The notes: generated by a model from the letters alone, not told the origin. Numbered from the stretch's first letter, positions 1 to 7,394 are shown. The stretch: DNA of 64,000 nucleotides from Acidithiobacillus sp. HP-2 (GCF_015100155.1 NZ_JACKZA010000005.1:62001-126000), one strand, 5' to 3'. Translations and numbers: made by a program.

Positions 1-14
1 GAATTCTGCTCTAG

Positions 15-1564
15 CAGCTTGTCGGACTTTCCCTTTGCGTCGAATTATCATATAATTACTTATAATTCAATGTGATGAGTGATTTCATGGCCCACTTCCT
101 CGATACTAACCGCAAGACCGATTATCTTCTGCCCCCCTCCATGGACGACTGGCTCCCGGAAGGGCACCTGGCGCGATTTATTGTAGAAGTCATTGATCAG
201 CTCGATCTCTCGCTACTGGTCCAACAATATGCAGGTCGTGGCCATAAGGCCTATCACCCGGCCACCCTCCTGGCGATTCTGGTCTACGGCTATGCCAACG
301 GGGTCTTTTCCAGCCGTAAACTGGAACAAGCCACCTATGATTCCGTGGCTTTCCGTTACCTCGCGGCCGGCAGCCATCCGGATCACGATACCTTGGCCAC
401 CTTCCGTCGCCGTTTTCTGGGCGAACTGCAAGGATTGTTCGTGCAGGTCCTGGAACTGGCACAGGAGATGAAACTGCTGAAGATCGGCCGGGTGTGTCTG
501 GATGGCACCAAGATCCACGCCAATGCTTCCAAACATCAAGCCCTGTCCCATGGGCATATCGAACAGATGGAGCGTCATCTCCAGGCCGAAGTACAGGAAC
601 TCTTTGCACTGGCAGAACAGGCGGATCAGTCCGGGATTCCCGAGGGCGTGAATCTGCCCGAAGAGATCCAGCGCCGAGAAGACCGGCTGGCCGTGATGGC
701 AATAGCCAAGGCGAAGATTGCCGAGCGGGCACAGGTCCGTTATGCCAAAGAGAAAGCGCAGTACGACACGCAAATGGCACGCCGTGCGGAACAAGAAGCC
801 CTGGGACAAAAGCCCCGAGGCAAAGCCCCCCAGGCACCGGACCCGGCGCCTAAAGCGCAGGACCAGATCAATCTCACCGATGAAGAATCCCGCATCATGC
901 CGGTCTCAGGCGGTGGCTTTGAACAAACCTATAATGCCCAAGCCGCCGTGGATGACCAGACAATGCTGGTGGTAGCCACCGGAGTCAGCCAGGCCCCCAA
1001 TGACAAGGAACAGGTCATCCCCATGTTGGAAACCCTCCAGGCACAAACAGCGCAACTGGGGCCCATAGAAGCGCTGGTGTCCGATACGGGTTACTGCAGC
1101 GAAAAGAATGTGGAGGCCTGCGAAGCGCTGGGGATTACCCCATTCATTGCCGTGGCCCGAGAAGAACACCATCCCGACTGGCGGCAACGGCATACAGAAC
1201 CGGAAGCCCTCCCTGAAAATGCAACCCGCATGCAGGCGATGATACATCGTCTGAAGACGCAGGCAGGCCGAAGCGTTTATCGTCTGCGCAAACAAACGGT
1301 AGAACCGGTCTTCGGGATTATCAAATCGGTGATAGGATTCCGGCAGTTCTCCTTGCGCGGCCTGCGTCAGGTTCAAGGAGAATGGAGTCTGGTCTGCCTG
1401 GCGTGGAACATAAAACGCATGGCCGTATTGCGTCTGTAGGGCAGGAAAATGCAGATAAACCGCAAAAAACAGGGCAATAATGACCAAAAAAGACTCAAAA
1501 CGAGTGATTTCAAAAAAATCGTGGCGAAATTTGGCAGTAGTCCGAAGTTAAAACCGACGGGCTG
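15..1564 (+). mobile_element. IS1182-family insertion sequence, complete
   Basis: The ends form short imperfect inverted repeats: CAGCTTGTCGG at 15-25 and, reading inward from the right end, CAGCCCGTCGG (1554-1564), 9 of 11 matching. Both ends are flanked by the palindromic tetranucleotide CTAG (11-14 and 1565-1568), read as the target duplication. The single gene is a full-length transposase. The element interrupts the minus-strand gene that starts at 1896. Removing the IS and one CTAG restores a continuous frame to the window edge. Confidence 0.85.
87..1439 (+). CDS. IS1182-family transposase
   Basis: DDE transposase of about 450 residues, the normal length for IS1182. The N-terminus has the family signature LLPPSMDDWLPEGHLARF, followed by a helix-rich DNA-binding part (YGYANGVFSSRKLE). 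The catalytic domain includes the segment VCLDGTKIHANAS, a GYCSEKN segment, and a C-terminal block RKQTVEPVFGIIKSVIGFRQF that carries the catalytic Glu. ATG 87 is preferred: two TATAAT hexamers lie at 51-56 and 61-66, so the in-frame GTG at 72 and ATG at 75 would leave almost no leader. The frame is open throughout and the gene is probably functional. Confidence 0.9.
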   Translation: MAHFLDTNRKTDYLLPPSMDDWLPEGHLARFIVEVIDQLDLSLLVQQYAGRGHKAYHPATLLAILVYGYANGVFSSRKLEQATYDSVAFRYLAAGSHPDHDTLATFRRRFLGELQGLFVQVLELAQEMKLLKIGRVCLDGTKIHANASKHQALSHGHIEQMERHLQAEVQELFALAEQADQSGIPEGVNLPEEIQRREDRLAVMAIAKAKIAERAQVRYAKEKAQYDTQMARRAEQEALGQKPRGKAPQAPDPAPKAQDQINLTDEESRIMPVSGGGFEQTYNAQAAVDDQTMLVVATGVSQAPNDKEQVIPMLETLQAQTAQLGPIEALVSDTGYCSEKNVEACEALGITPFIAVAREEHHPDWRQRHTEPEALPENATRMQAMIHRLKTQAGRSVYRLRKQTVEPVFGIIKSVIGFRQFSLRGLRQVQGEWSLVCLAWNIKRMAVLRL

Positions 1565-1896
1565 CTAGCGCGGTCCCTGCTCTCGGTGGCAGCATTCCAA
1601 AATATATCCAGGGTGGGATCGTCTACCCCATCGCTGTGCAGTCTCGTTACCCAGAAACAGCGATTGGCCCATTCCTGAGCGGTTGCCTGTTCCATATCGC
1701 CACGGGCAAGGGCAGCGGTCAGCATGGCACGAGTGAACATCTGGAAAAAATCGCCAGCGGCATATATCGCGGTCGGGGCGGTATCAGCCAGGCGGTTGGC
1801 TTCGGTGTGATCCTCCCTACCGAGTGCAGAAAAAATAACGCTGCATCGTTGCGCGGGGGTGAGATTGCTCAAGAGGCTATCAGAAAGGCTTTTCAC
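1565..1896 (-). pseudogene. Element gene truncated by the IS insertion
   Basis: The reading frame starts at GTG 1896, overlapping the stop of the upstream gene (GTGA). It encodes about 110 native residues that I do not recognise, with helical stretches such as RCSVIFSALGRED and MFTRAMLTAALARGD. At the IS boundary the frame runs into IS sequence and stops at 1510 after a short foreign tail. Without the IS the codons would continue D-R-A-R-A-E-F through positions 14-1 and out of the window, so the intact gene was longer. The surviving protein is probably a truncated product. Confidence 0.7.
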
Positions 1897-2189
1897 TTTC
1901 GGGCCTCCGCTTTAAGTGCGCGCTCCAGGGCAGCGGTGCGCTGCTCCAGATCATCAATCCGCATGAGATTAGCAAGCTGACTGAGGATATAGGCCAGCTT
2001 GGTGGCATCGCCCACTTCAACACGTCCAGATCGTGCATCCCGATAGAGCCGGGCCATTTCCATGCGAACCTCGGCAGCGGTGCCCAGCCGGGGGGCAGGG
2101 TGTCGGTTTATGTCTTGAGGGTCCACGAGTTGCAGCGTTTTGGTTGGCGCTATGGCTTGGACAATTCCGGGCTTGGTTGGCTTGGTCAT
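1893..2189 (-). CDS. Hypothetical protein of the mobile element
   Basis: Encodes 98 residues from ATG 2189, chosen because a purine-rich GAGGGGG Shine-Dalgarno precedes it; upstream in-frame starts have none. The product is short and charged, with a C-terminal helical segment containing a leucine-rich stretch (YILSQLANLMRIDDLEQR) likely to form a coiled coil. It sits between the SSB gene and the IS-truncated gene in the same tightly packed minus-strand operon. I do not recognise the family. A small accessory role in element replication or regulation is only a guess from position. Confidence 0.6.
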   Translation of the reverse strand: MTKPTKPGIVQAIAPTKTLQLVDPQDINRHPAPRLGTAAEVRMEMARLYRDARSGRVEVGDATKLAYILSQLANLMRIDDLEQRTAALERALKAEARK

Positions 2190-2199
2190 GGTTACCCCC

Positions 2200-2586
2200 T
2201 CAGAACGGTATCGGGTCATCATAAAAAGGCGGCTCATCCTGCGCTGGTGCCTCTTTCGGTGGTGTGCGCTTGCTGGTGGCTCTGCGCTTCGGTACAGGTG
2301 CGGTAATGGCTTCCGCTTTACTGACAATCAGCTTCAATCCGAAGTATTCAGCGCCATCTTTCCCGACCCAGTTATTCAGTGACACGTCACCAATAACGGA
2401 TAGTGCATCCCCTTCGCCCAGGTGCAAGGCTTCCAGTTCTTCAGCCAATCCACGGAAGGCGGTGATGCTCAGAGCATCCTTACCCGATATTCCGTAGCCA
2501 CTCCAGACGGGCAACTTACCATCCTGAGCGAGTCGATAGGTCGGCGGTTTCTTCAGAGTGATAACGCAAGCGGCGGTGATGGTCAT
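2200..2586 (-). CDS. ssb: Single-stranded DNA-binding protein (phage/plasmid type)
   Basis: Encodes 128 residues. The N-terminal two thirds look like a compact OB-fold (ITLKKPPTYRL, GDALSVIGDVSLNNW, GAEYFGLKLIVSKAE). A basic, proline-rich linker follows, and the protein ends in PPFYDDPIPF. That acidic aromatic tip matches the SSB C-terminal peptide that recruits replication and repair proteins. Overall sequence is far from host SSB, as usual for element-encoded versions. It overlaps the preceding gene by four bases (ATGA at 2583-2586) and shares an operon with the DUF3987 and CHC2 proteins, which fits a self-contained replication module. The assignment rests mainly on the C-terminal tip and context. 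Confidence 0.72.
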   Translation of the reverse strand: MTITAACVITLKKPPTYRLAQDGKLPVWSGYGISGKDALSITAFRGLAEELEALHLGEGDALSVIGDVSLNNWVGKDGAEYFGLKLIVSKAEAITAPVPKRRATSKRTPPKEAPAQDEPPFYDDPIPF

Positions 2587-2768
2587 GATTGTTTCCTCGC
2601 TTCGTGCTTAATCATGGCGCGGATATTGTGAATGGCTCGATGGTCGGAAGGTGTCGCGGCCATAAATATGCGGCTGGTGCCTACTGTGGCGACCAGGTGC
2701 CCGCCTCTGGTCCGGTTGATCTGGATACCGGGGAAGCGGCGCTGTAATTCGCGGATATGCCGGGTCAT
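2583..2768 (-). CDS. Small HicA-like protein of the mobile element
   Basis: Encodes 61 residues from ATG 2768, which follows a GGGGG-containing ribosome-binding region; a longer upstream frame overlaps the neighbouring gene and is unlikely. The pattern of an N-terminal amphipathic helix, a GGHLV strand with a conserved-looking His, a short hairpin and a basic C-terminal helix (AIHNIRAMIKHEAR) resembles the small dsRBD fold of HicA mRNA interferases. No HicB partner is adjacent, so a toxin role is doubtful. A small nucleic-acid-binding protein is the safer statement. Its stop overlaps the ssb start. Confidence 0.55.
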   Translation of the reverse strand: MTRHIRELQRRFPGIQINRTRGGHLVATVGTSRIFMAATPSDHRAIHNIRAMIKHEARKQS

Positions 2769-2770
2769 GA

Positions 2771-3043
2771 TTACCCCCACCTGCAAACAGCGGGACACCA
2801 GCGGCCACGGACCTTGACCCATACCAGCGCCCTAAAAGTCGAGTATCCCAGGCGGCATCTATGCCCTCTCCAGTAAAACATCGTGTGCTTCTTGCCCTTA
2901 TCGGCTCGCAATGCAGCATCCACTAATTCAGTGCGTAGGGCTGGCTCATCAACCAGCCTATCCAGAATGGACACCCTGCGGGATAGGCGTCCTGATCGCA
3001 GCTCTCGGACGTAGGCAAGCGTAATCCTCGGACGTGTAATCAT
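2771..3043 (-). CDS. Hypothetical protein of the mobile element
   Basis: Encodes 90 residues; the start ATG at 3043 overlaps the stop of the upstream gene by four bases. The N-terminal half is a charged helical segment (VRELRSGRLSRRVSILDRL) and the C-terminal half is rich in Trp, Tyr and Cys (MFYWRGHRCRLGYSTF, KVRGRWCPAVCRWG). The C-terminal cysteines and histidine could bind a metal but do not form a pattern I can name. Not recognised. Co-transcription with the element's replication genes is likely from the spacing. Confidence 0.55.
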   Translation of the reverse strand: MITRPRITLAYVRELRSGRLSRRVSILDRLVDEPALRTELVDAALRADKGKKHTMFYWRGHRCRLGYSTFRALVWVKVRGRWCPAVCRWG

Positions 3044-3501
3044 GACGCCACCCCCGAAAACTCAGGGCACTGACGTTGTGCCATTGGGAAAGCGGCCTTG
3101 TAACCTGATCCGCCTTCCGGTGGTAATCCGTGACTAGTCGCTAAACAGACGCCAATGGACAGCGGTTGCGGTCCAGGTTGGAATCGGGCACACGATCCAC
3201 AAGACACGCGGGAAGGGGCTATATCTGCCCTGTACGGCGTCGGAGCGAGTGCGGTGGTGCTATCCATGCTCTCGGCCTGAATCGCCAAGCGCTCGACCAT
3301 TGCGTAATCATCAGCGCATTGCTCAGACGGGAGTGGGGCCACAAACGGCTGCGGGGATAGAAGCGCCAGCAGTGCGGGCTTGTGCTCTCGGATATGCGGG
3401 ATCAGATGGCGGGGAACACGCCTTGCGACGATCTCGCCTTTTTCTGCCACGATGAACCCGCCAGCGTCCACGATGTCCACGATAATCTGTGCAGCCTTCA
3501 T
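3040..3501 (-). CDS. Mobile-element protein with TubC-like N-terminus and Cys-rich C-terminus
   Basis: Encodes 153 residues. The first 50 residues (helix, hairpin around GGFIVAEKGEIVARRVP, then a helix ending HKPALLALL) resemble the small TubC-type docking fold found in front of NRPS/PKS enzymes and in many plasmid and phage proteins. A low-complexity middle follows, then a C-terminal CGSCARF...GVC...C pattern (four Cys) that looks like a small zinc-binding unit. Its start overlaps the stop of the DUF3987 gene (3498-3501). In this setting a protein-protein adaptor of the replication module is more plausible than natural-product synthesis; the function is unknown. Confidence 0.6.
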   Translation of the reverse strand: MKAAQIIVDIVDAGGFIVAEKGEIVARRVPRHLIPHIREHKPALLALLSPQPFVAPLPSEQCADDYAMVERLAIQAESMDSTTALAPTPYRADIAPSRVSCGSCARFQPGPQPLSIGVCLATSHGLPPEGGSGYKAAFPMAQRQCPEFSGVAS

Positions 3502-5138
3502 ATCCGCACCTCATCGGCCAGGTCGTCGTCATCAGGAAAAATATTTTCATATTCCCCAGACGGGGTACTGACAAAACTGCCAGAACCCCCCTTTTCGGTA
3601 CTTTTGTCAGTTTTGGCAGTCCTCTGACTTGCATATTCAGAATTATTTTTTTTCGGATTGACGCGGTATGGTTGGCTAGGTCGTCCCGTGTCTCGTCCAC
3701 CATCAACGAGGACGATTTGCCCATAATCCAGCAGGACGGTCAGCGCTTTCTCTGTATGCTCACGATCCAGCCCAGCCCAGCAGCGGCGGTATATGTCGCG
3801 GGCGGTGAATACTTCGGGCAATTCTGTCAATCGATCTGCTAGCGCAATGGCTGCGGCCATACCCGGATCAAGCGCCTGTGAATAAACCCTTCGTGCATGG
3901 GTTTCCAGGTATTCCGTCCAGGCAATCGCTCGGTTCAGGTGTTCTACCTTAACGGGAGACACGGCCACTTGCTCGTCGATCAGGTGGAAGATCAGCGCCA
4001 GACTGGGGACCAGGGAGCGATATTTCCCCAGGTGCGCTTCCAGAACTTCGGCCATTGGCTCATTTCGCAGGCGGTGTTCCAGGGTTGCCCGCCATGTGTT
4101 GAATGCTTCCTGCGCTTCAGGACCAAATCGGGTGAAGGATATTTCTCCCTCCTCATGGGGAACATCCAGCGCGGCGATACGCTCCACGATCCGCCACACG
4201 GCGTTTTTAGACTCGGTGTCCGGCCATCGGTCCACGTTGTGCCAGTCTGCTTTTACGTCCGGCCAGACAAGCAACTGGAAGCGTTGCAGCAGCCCGTCAT
4301 TGCCCGCTCCGCCCTTGACGGCAGAACTCACATAATCTCGCAGTGGTCCCGGCTGGATACCGCCCAACATAGCCAAGGTTATGCGCTCAATATGAACAGT
4401 GCCCCGCCCTATGCGGTCATAGGTGAAAGAGCCAGAACCCGCCCAGGATTCCAGATAAAAGGCGCGATCCCCTTCGCGGCCATCCCGATCAAGAGACTTG
4501 AGCCAGCCCACAAGCTCATCACGGAATAGAAGGACACCTTCTGGGTTGTCTTGCAAGAGTTCGCCCAGTTTTTCCACGGTTGCGTCGTTGACCAGATAGC
4601 GGCGTTCTTTCGGTGGTGCTGGTGGCTGCTCAGGTCGTAGAAGCTCCATGACTTTGCTTTTGTCTGCGTCGCCTTTCTTGGCTAGGGATTCGGCCTTTTT
4701 ACGATTGGTTGCGGATTGCACCTTGTGGAATTGAAGCTCTGCGCTGTGTGCAAGCATCTTCTCATCGTGCAGACTGCGGGCCAGTGCGCCCAGACGTTGC
4801 AGCATTTTGATAGGTTCCTGCAATGCGGGCGTTTTCATGATCGAAGGTCTGCCCACAATCGCGCCCCATAGATTCGGGACAACCAGCCAATCATCTTGAG
4901 CCTTCGGGCGTATCCCCAGACGCGATCCAATCAGCCCGGAAAACACGGTGACAAAAGCCACGGCGGGGAAGTCGGGCGGGCACTGCAAACGCTCTGCAAT
5001 GTCCATTGCGTAAGCTCGCAGTGAACCAGGCAACAGATCAGCACTGAAGGGCGCAACGGGTGGTAGTCCAGTCGGTAGCGGTTCCGGGTCTGGATAGTTG
5101 TGCGGTCCGGCTTCTAAATCTTCGACACTCAAGCCCAT
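3498..5138 (-). CDS. DUF3987 helicase/primase-like protein
   Basis: Encodes 546 residues typical of the DUF3987 (YfjI-like) family of element replication proteins. After a proline-rich leader the core begins with LLPGSLRAYAMDIAERLQCP and a degenerate P-loop, GRPSIMKTPAL, where related proteins usually have a GKS/GKT-like loop. A Walker-B-like VLLFRDELVGWLKSLDRDG and a GSFTYDRIGRGTVHIERITLAMLGG block follow. The C-terminal quarter is a winged-helix-like region and low-complexity tail. The upstream CHC2 gene overlaps by 10 bases. The pair probably acts together in starting element DNA replication, by analogy with split primase-helicase systems. Confidence 0.8.
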   Translation of the reverse strand: MGLSVEDLEAGPHNYPDPEPLPTGLPPVAPFSADLLPGSLRAYAMDIAERLQCPPDFPAVAFVTVFSGLIGSRLGIRPKAQDDWLVVPNLWGAIVGRPSIMKTPALQEPIKMLQRLGALARSLHDEKMLAHSAELQFHKVQSATNRKKAESLAKKGDADKSKVMELLRPEQPPAPPKERRYLVNDATVEKLGELLQDNPEGVLLFRDELVGWLKSLDRDGREGDRAFYLESWAGSGSFTYDRIGRGTVHIERITLAMLGGIQPGPLRDYVSSAVKGGAGNDGLLQRFQLLVWPDVKADWHNVDRWPDTESKNAVWRIVERIAALDVPHEEGEISFTRFGPEAQEAFNTWRATLEHRLRNEPMAEVLEAHLGKYRSLVPSLALIFHLIDEQVAVSPVKVEHLNRAIAWTEYLETHARRVYSQALDPGMAAAIALADRLTELPEVFTARDIYRRCWAGLDREHTEKALTVLLDYGQIVLVDGGRDTGRPSQPYRVNPKKNNSEYASQRTAKTDKSTEKGGSGSFVSTPSGEYENIFPDDDDLADEVRI

Positions 5139-5626
5139 ACGCCACCCCCTGCCATGAGAATGGCGTCGGATACACGCCGTTCAGCGGTCAGCAGTCTTTC
5201 CACTGCGCTATCGTCGAGAGCCTCACCATTTGCCAGGGCAACGGCGGCGCTGGCGACTACAACGGCCTCAGTGTGAATACCCAGTAACGCGGATTTGTAA
5301 TCTACCGTCCGGCGCGTTGGTCCGGTGTTCGTTACGCTGTAACGATCAGAGGGCGGGAACAGATCAGAACCGGACAGGCCCAGGGCGCTGGTGATTTCCT
5401 GAGCACCACAACCAGCAAAACAGTGGAGTAATACGGTCCCATCTTCGGTTTCCCGAACAGAAAGGCTTGGCCTACGGTCGTTGTGCGCCGGGCACTTCGC
5501 CATCCAGCGGTCTGGTGCGGTTTTCTTTACGGAATCAAGGGATGACAGCACTTTATTTATTGGCTTATCATGACTCTGGACGTTTCGATATGCCGCCTGC
5601 GCCGGGCGGCTTTTTTGTTCCTGCAT
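5129..5626 (-). CDS. CHC2 zinc-finger primase-like protein
   Basis: Encodes 165 residues with a clear DnaG-type zinc finger in the first half: WMAKCPAHNDRRPSLSV, then VLLHCFAGCGAQEI, giving Cys-His...Cys-Cys ligands. No TOPRIM domain follows, so this is only the template-recognition part of a primase; the catalytic part may be elsewhere or borrowed. The C-terminal region is helical and unrecognised. ATG 5626 has a strong GGAGGG site seven or so bases upstream. It overlaps the DUF3987 gene, a pairing common in satellites and integrative plasmids. Confidence 0.8.
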   Translation of the reverse strand: MQEQKSRPAQAAYRNVQSHDKPINKVLSSLDSVKKTAPDRWMAKCPAHNDRRPSLSVRETEDGTVLLHCFAGCGAQEITSALGLSGSDLFPPSDRYSVTNTGPTRRTVDYKSALLGIHTEAVVVASAAVALANGEALDDSAVERLLTAERRVSDAILMAGGGVWA

Positions 5627-5629
5627 GGC

Positions 5630-5890
5630 TTAACCCTCCGCCCCGGTGCGACGTTTGGCGATCCATGCGGCAAGATCAGCGACGCGGTAACGGACCAGGC
5701 GTCCAGTTTTCACATACGGCAGGTTGTAGCGGCCTGTGCAGCGCCAGTTACAGAGCGTTGCGGGCTTTACGTCCAGGACAAGCGACGCGCTCTTTTCGTC
5801 AACCTGCGTCGGTATGGCGTCCGGGGGATAGCCCAGGTTGCGGCTGATCTCAGCGATGATCTGGGAGACGGTTTCAGTTTCGGTTTGCAT
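5630..5890 (-). CDS. AlpA/excisionase-type helix-turn-helix regulator
   Basis: Encodes 86 residues from ATG 5890; an in-frame ATG at 5926 lacks a ribosome-binding site. The C-terminal 50 residues form a MerR-like winged helix: LVLDVKPATLCNWRCTGRYN, then LPYVKTGRLVRYRVADLAAWI. This is the usual layout of AlpA activators and recombination directionality factors. It lies just upstream of the CHC2 and DUF3987 genes and downstream of the integrase side. It could activate the replication operon or act in excision. Confidence 0.72.
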   Translation of the reverse strand: MQTETETVSQIIAEISRNLGYPPDAIPTQVDEKSASLVLDVKPATLCNWRCTGRYNLPYVKTGRLVRYRVADLAAWIAKRRTGAEG

Positions 5891-5986
5891 GGTTAAGCAC
5901 CTATCGTGATGAATGATGGTGCTCATGGTGCGGGGATATTTCGGGGAAGTCGGGGAAATGCCAAATGCCATTGGCAATTGACAAAA

Positions 5987-6478
5987 TCAGGGCTTAACAG
6001 TAAGCCCGGCCTTGATTGCATTGCCTATAGTTTTGCGGATTCCCTCGTCCGTCCGGCTGGGGATTCTGGGATTTAGCAACTTCGCAATCTGTATAGCGTT
6101 CGGGTTTTTCCCGTTTCGATATTGTGGGATTTTTTCTGCCAACACATCAGCAAATGCAGCAATAATTGCCTGCATGGTTTCGCGTTCCTTGGTACCCAGA
6201 ACATCCTCGGCATTGGCCTTCTGCGCGACTTCGTGCTGGTGCTCTATGCGGTGGATTTCGGAAGTTGGGATAACGATTGCATCCGCTGTGAATGTCGTCT
6301 CTAGGTCGTCTAGGTAATAGTTGCGATCCCATCGCACCCCTGGCGTTTTGCCCTCCAGCCCATAAAAATGGGACGCTCCAGAAAACCATGCTGGGTATTT
6401 TTCAGGGTCTTTGTCGTCCGGCTCACACAAGCAGTCGGGTAAAAGATACCCAACCCCGTCTATTGTAATGGGTTGCAT
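5987..6478 (-). CDS. Hypothetical element protein, possibly the frameshifted second half of the upstream gene
   Basis: Read from ATG 6478 it encodes 163 residues. The start of this frame (GVGYLLPDCLCEPDDKDPEK) reads like the interior of a protein. The C-terminal part (KIPQYRNGKNPNAIQIAKLL, then TDEGIRKTIGNAIKAGL) looks like a module often found at the end of phage-type HTH regulators. The upstream frame (6423-6842) overlaps it by 56 bases in a different phase and has an unremarkable tail there. A single-base indel near 6480-6500 would join the two. Whether it is one broken gene or two coupled genes cannot be settled from this sequence. Confidence 0.55.
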   Translation of the reverse strand: MQPITIDGVGYLLPDCLCEPDDKDPEKYPAWFSGASHFYGLEGKTPGVRWDRNYYLDDLETTFTADAIVIPTSEIHRIEHQHEVAQKANAEDVLGTKERETMQAIIAAFADVLAEKIPQYRNGKNPNAIQIAKLLNPRIPSRTDEGIRKTIGNAIKAGLTVKP

Positions 6479-6842
6479 TGCAAGGCAATGGAAGCGGGAA
6501 CAAATCATCAAAGCGCTTGGCCCTATCAGCCCAATCATCCCCATGTTCGGCGGCGATCAGGTTATACGCTTCTTCCCGGCCCATGCGCTCTTTGTTGTAT
6601 TGTTCTTGTGTGATTCCAGGCGAAATAAAAACACCCTCTGGCAAAATCCGCCTTATCTCATCTTCGGATAATGGCGCATAGTCCTGATCTTCAGCACAAA
6701 CGGATACGACAAACCTTCCAGGCAAGGCGGCAAGTAGCTTCCCTTCTTTGATTAGCCTCAACAGTATATCTTCCGAGACTTCCAACCTCTCCGCCACTTC
6801 AGCCAGCTTGTAATACTCCGGCTCTAGTATCTGTCTAGCCAT
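6423..6842 (-). CDS. Helix-turn-helix protein of the mobile element, probably the N-terminal part of a split gene
   Basis: Encodes 139 residues. The N-terminus is a helix-turn-helix (YYKLAEVAERLEVSEDILLR, then LIKEGKLLAALPG) of the MerR/excisionase type. A middle region rich in acidic residues and a segment RMGREEAYNLIAAEHGDDWA follow. The last 20 or so residues (THYNRRGWVSF...) overlap the downstream frame and look out of phase. It is the first gene after the divergent-looking gap at 6843-6954 that carries an inverted repeat, so it may be an element regulator. Confidence 0.6.
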   Translation of the reverse strand: MARQILEPEYYKLAEVAERLEVSEDILLRLIKEGKLLAALPGRFVVSVCAEDQDYAPLSEDEIRRILPEGVFISPGITQEQYNKERMGREEAYNLIAAEHGDDWADRAKRFDDLFPLPLPCNATHYNRRGWVSFTRLLV

Positions 6843-6882
6843 AACATCGCGCTCCCTATCTGCGCCCCTTCAAAAATAGGTG

Positions 6883-6937
6883 CCATGTTCAGAGCGGGAA
6901 GGGTGCCCACCTTTTCGGGGATCAGCCTAGAACATGG
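6883..6937. promoter_or_regulatory. Inverted-repeat operator candidate
   Basis: CCATGTTC (6883-6890) and GAACATGG (6930-6937) are perfect inverted copies 39 bases apart, in the 112-base gap upstream of the HTH gene at 6842. The spacing and position suit two operator half-sites for a regulator acting on the element operon. No clear -35/-10 pair is visible, so this is a candidate only. Confidence 0.35.
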
Positions 6938-6954
6938 CGGTACAACTCAAATCA

Positions 6955-7143
6955 TCAGGCGGCGTGCTGTGGTATCGGCCATGCGCCGGATGCCTTGGCG
7001 TCCAGGATCACGATCTCCACAATGCTTCCGTCATCGGCATAGGCAATATTCAGGTTCCAGTCTTGCGACACCTCACGAGTGACGGGCTTATCGGTGAAGT
7101 GCAGCACCAGAATGTCATCGGTTGGGTCATAGTCGGTCTTCAT
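6955..7143 (-). CDS. DUF2283 family protein, probable antitoxin
   Basis: Encodes 62 residues from ATG 7143, preceded by a GGAGG-like site; the alternative upstream Met lacks support. It has the DUF2283 pattern: YDPTDDILVLHF, then VSQDWNLNIAYADDGSIVEI and a final VILDAKA. Members usually form pairs with a small DUF4258 (RelE-like) protein, which here is the gene directly upstream with a four-base overlap (7140-7143). Acidic and short, it fits the antitoxin half. Confidence 0.75.
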   Translation of the reverse strand: MKTDYDPTDDILVLHFTDKPVTREVSQDWNLNIAYADDGSIVEIVILDAKASGAWPIPQHAA

Positions 7144-7394
7144 GGGGATACCTCCCAAAAGGTCATGATGGTTTTGATTACAATGGCGTCATCCAGCAGA
7201 GCGGCCACGCACAACAAATTGTCTTGCCGATCCGGGAACTCTCGGTATATCCACGCGCGGCGCTCATCCTTGGCGCGGATAGTCCCTGTCTCGATGATTT
7301 CCATAATATCGGCATCGCTGATACGGCGTTCCTGTATCCTCTTTCTTGCATGATGCGTCAACACGATGGGACGCTCAAAGCGGCGGCTATGCAC
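7140..7394 (-). CDS. DUF4258 family protein, probable RelE-like toxin
   Basis: Encodes 84 residues. The HHARKRIQERRISDADIMEI segment, the acidic/aromatic centre and the final hydrophobic strand with TIMTFW match DUF4258, a RelE/ParE-fold family. The probable start is GTG 7394, whose codon lies inside the end of the integrase gene (8-base overlap). With the DUF2283 gene it forms a type II toxin-antitoxin-like pair. Linkage to the integrase suggests an addiction role for the element; activity is not shown by the sequence. Confidence 0.72.
   Translation of the reverse strand: MHSRRFERPIVLTHHARKRIQERRISDADIMEIIETGTIRAKDERRAWIYREFPDRQDNLLCVAALLDDAIVIKTIMTFWEVSP

Noticed and set aside
2583-2768. 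HicA toxin of a HicAB pair
   Set aside because: Fold resemblance only; no HicB-like partner is adjacent, so a toxin-antitoxin call is not supported.
3040-3501. NRPS/PKS docking protein
   Set aside because: The N-terminal fold hints at TubC, but there is no megasynthase nearby and the gene is embedded in the element's replication operon.
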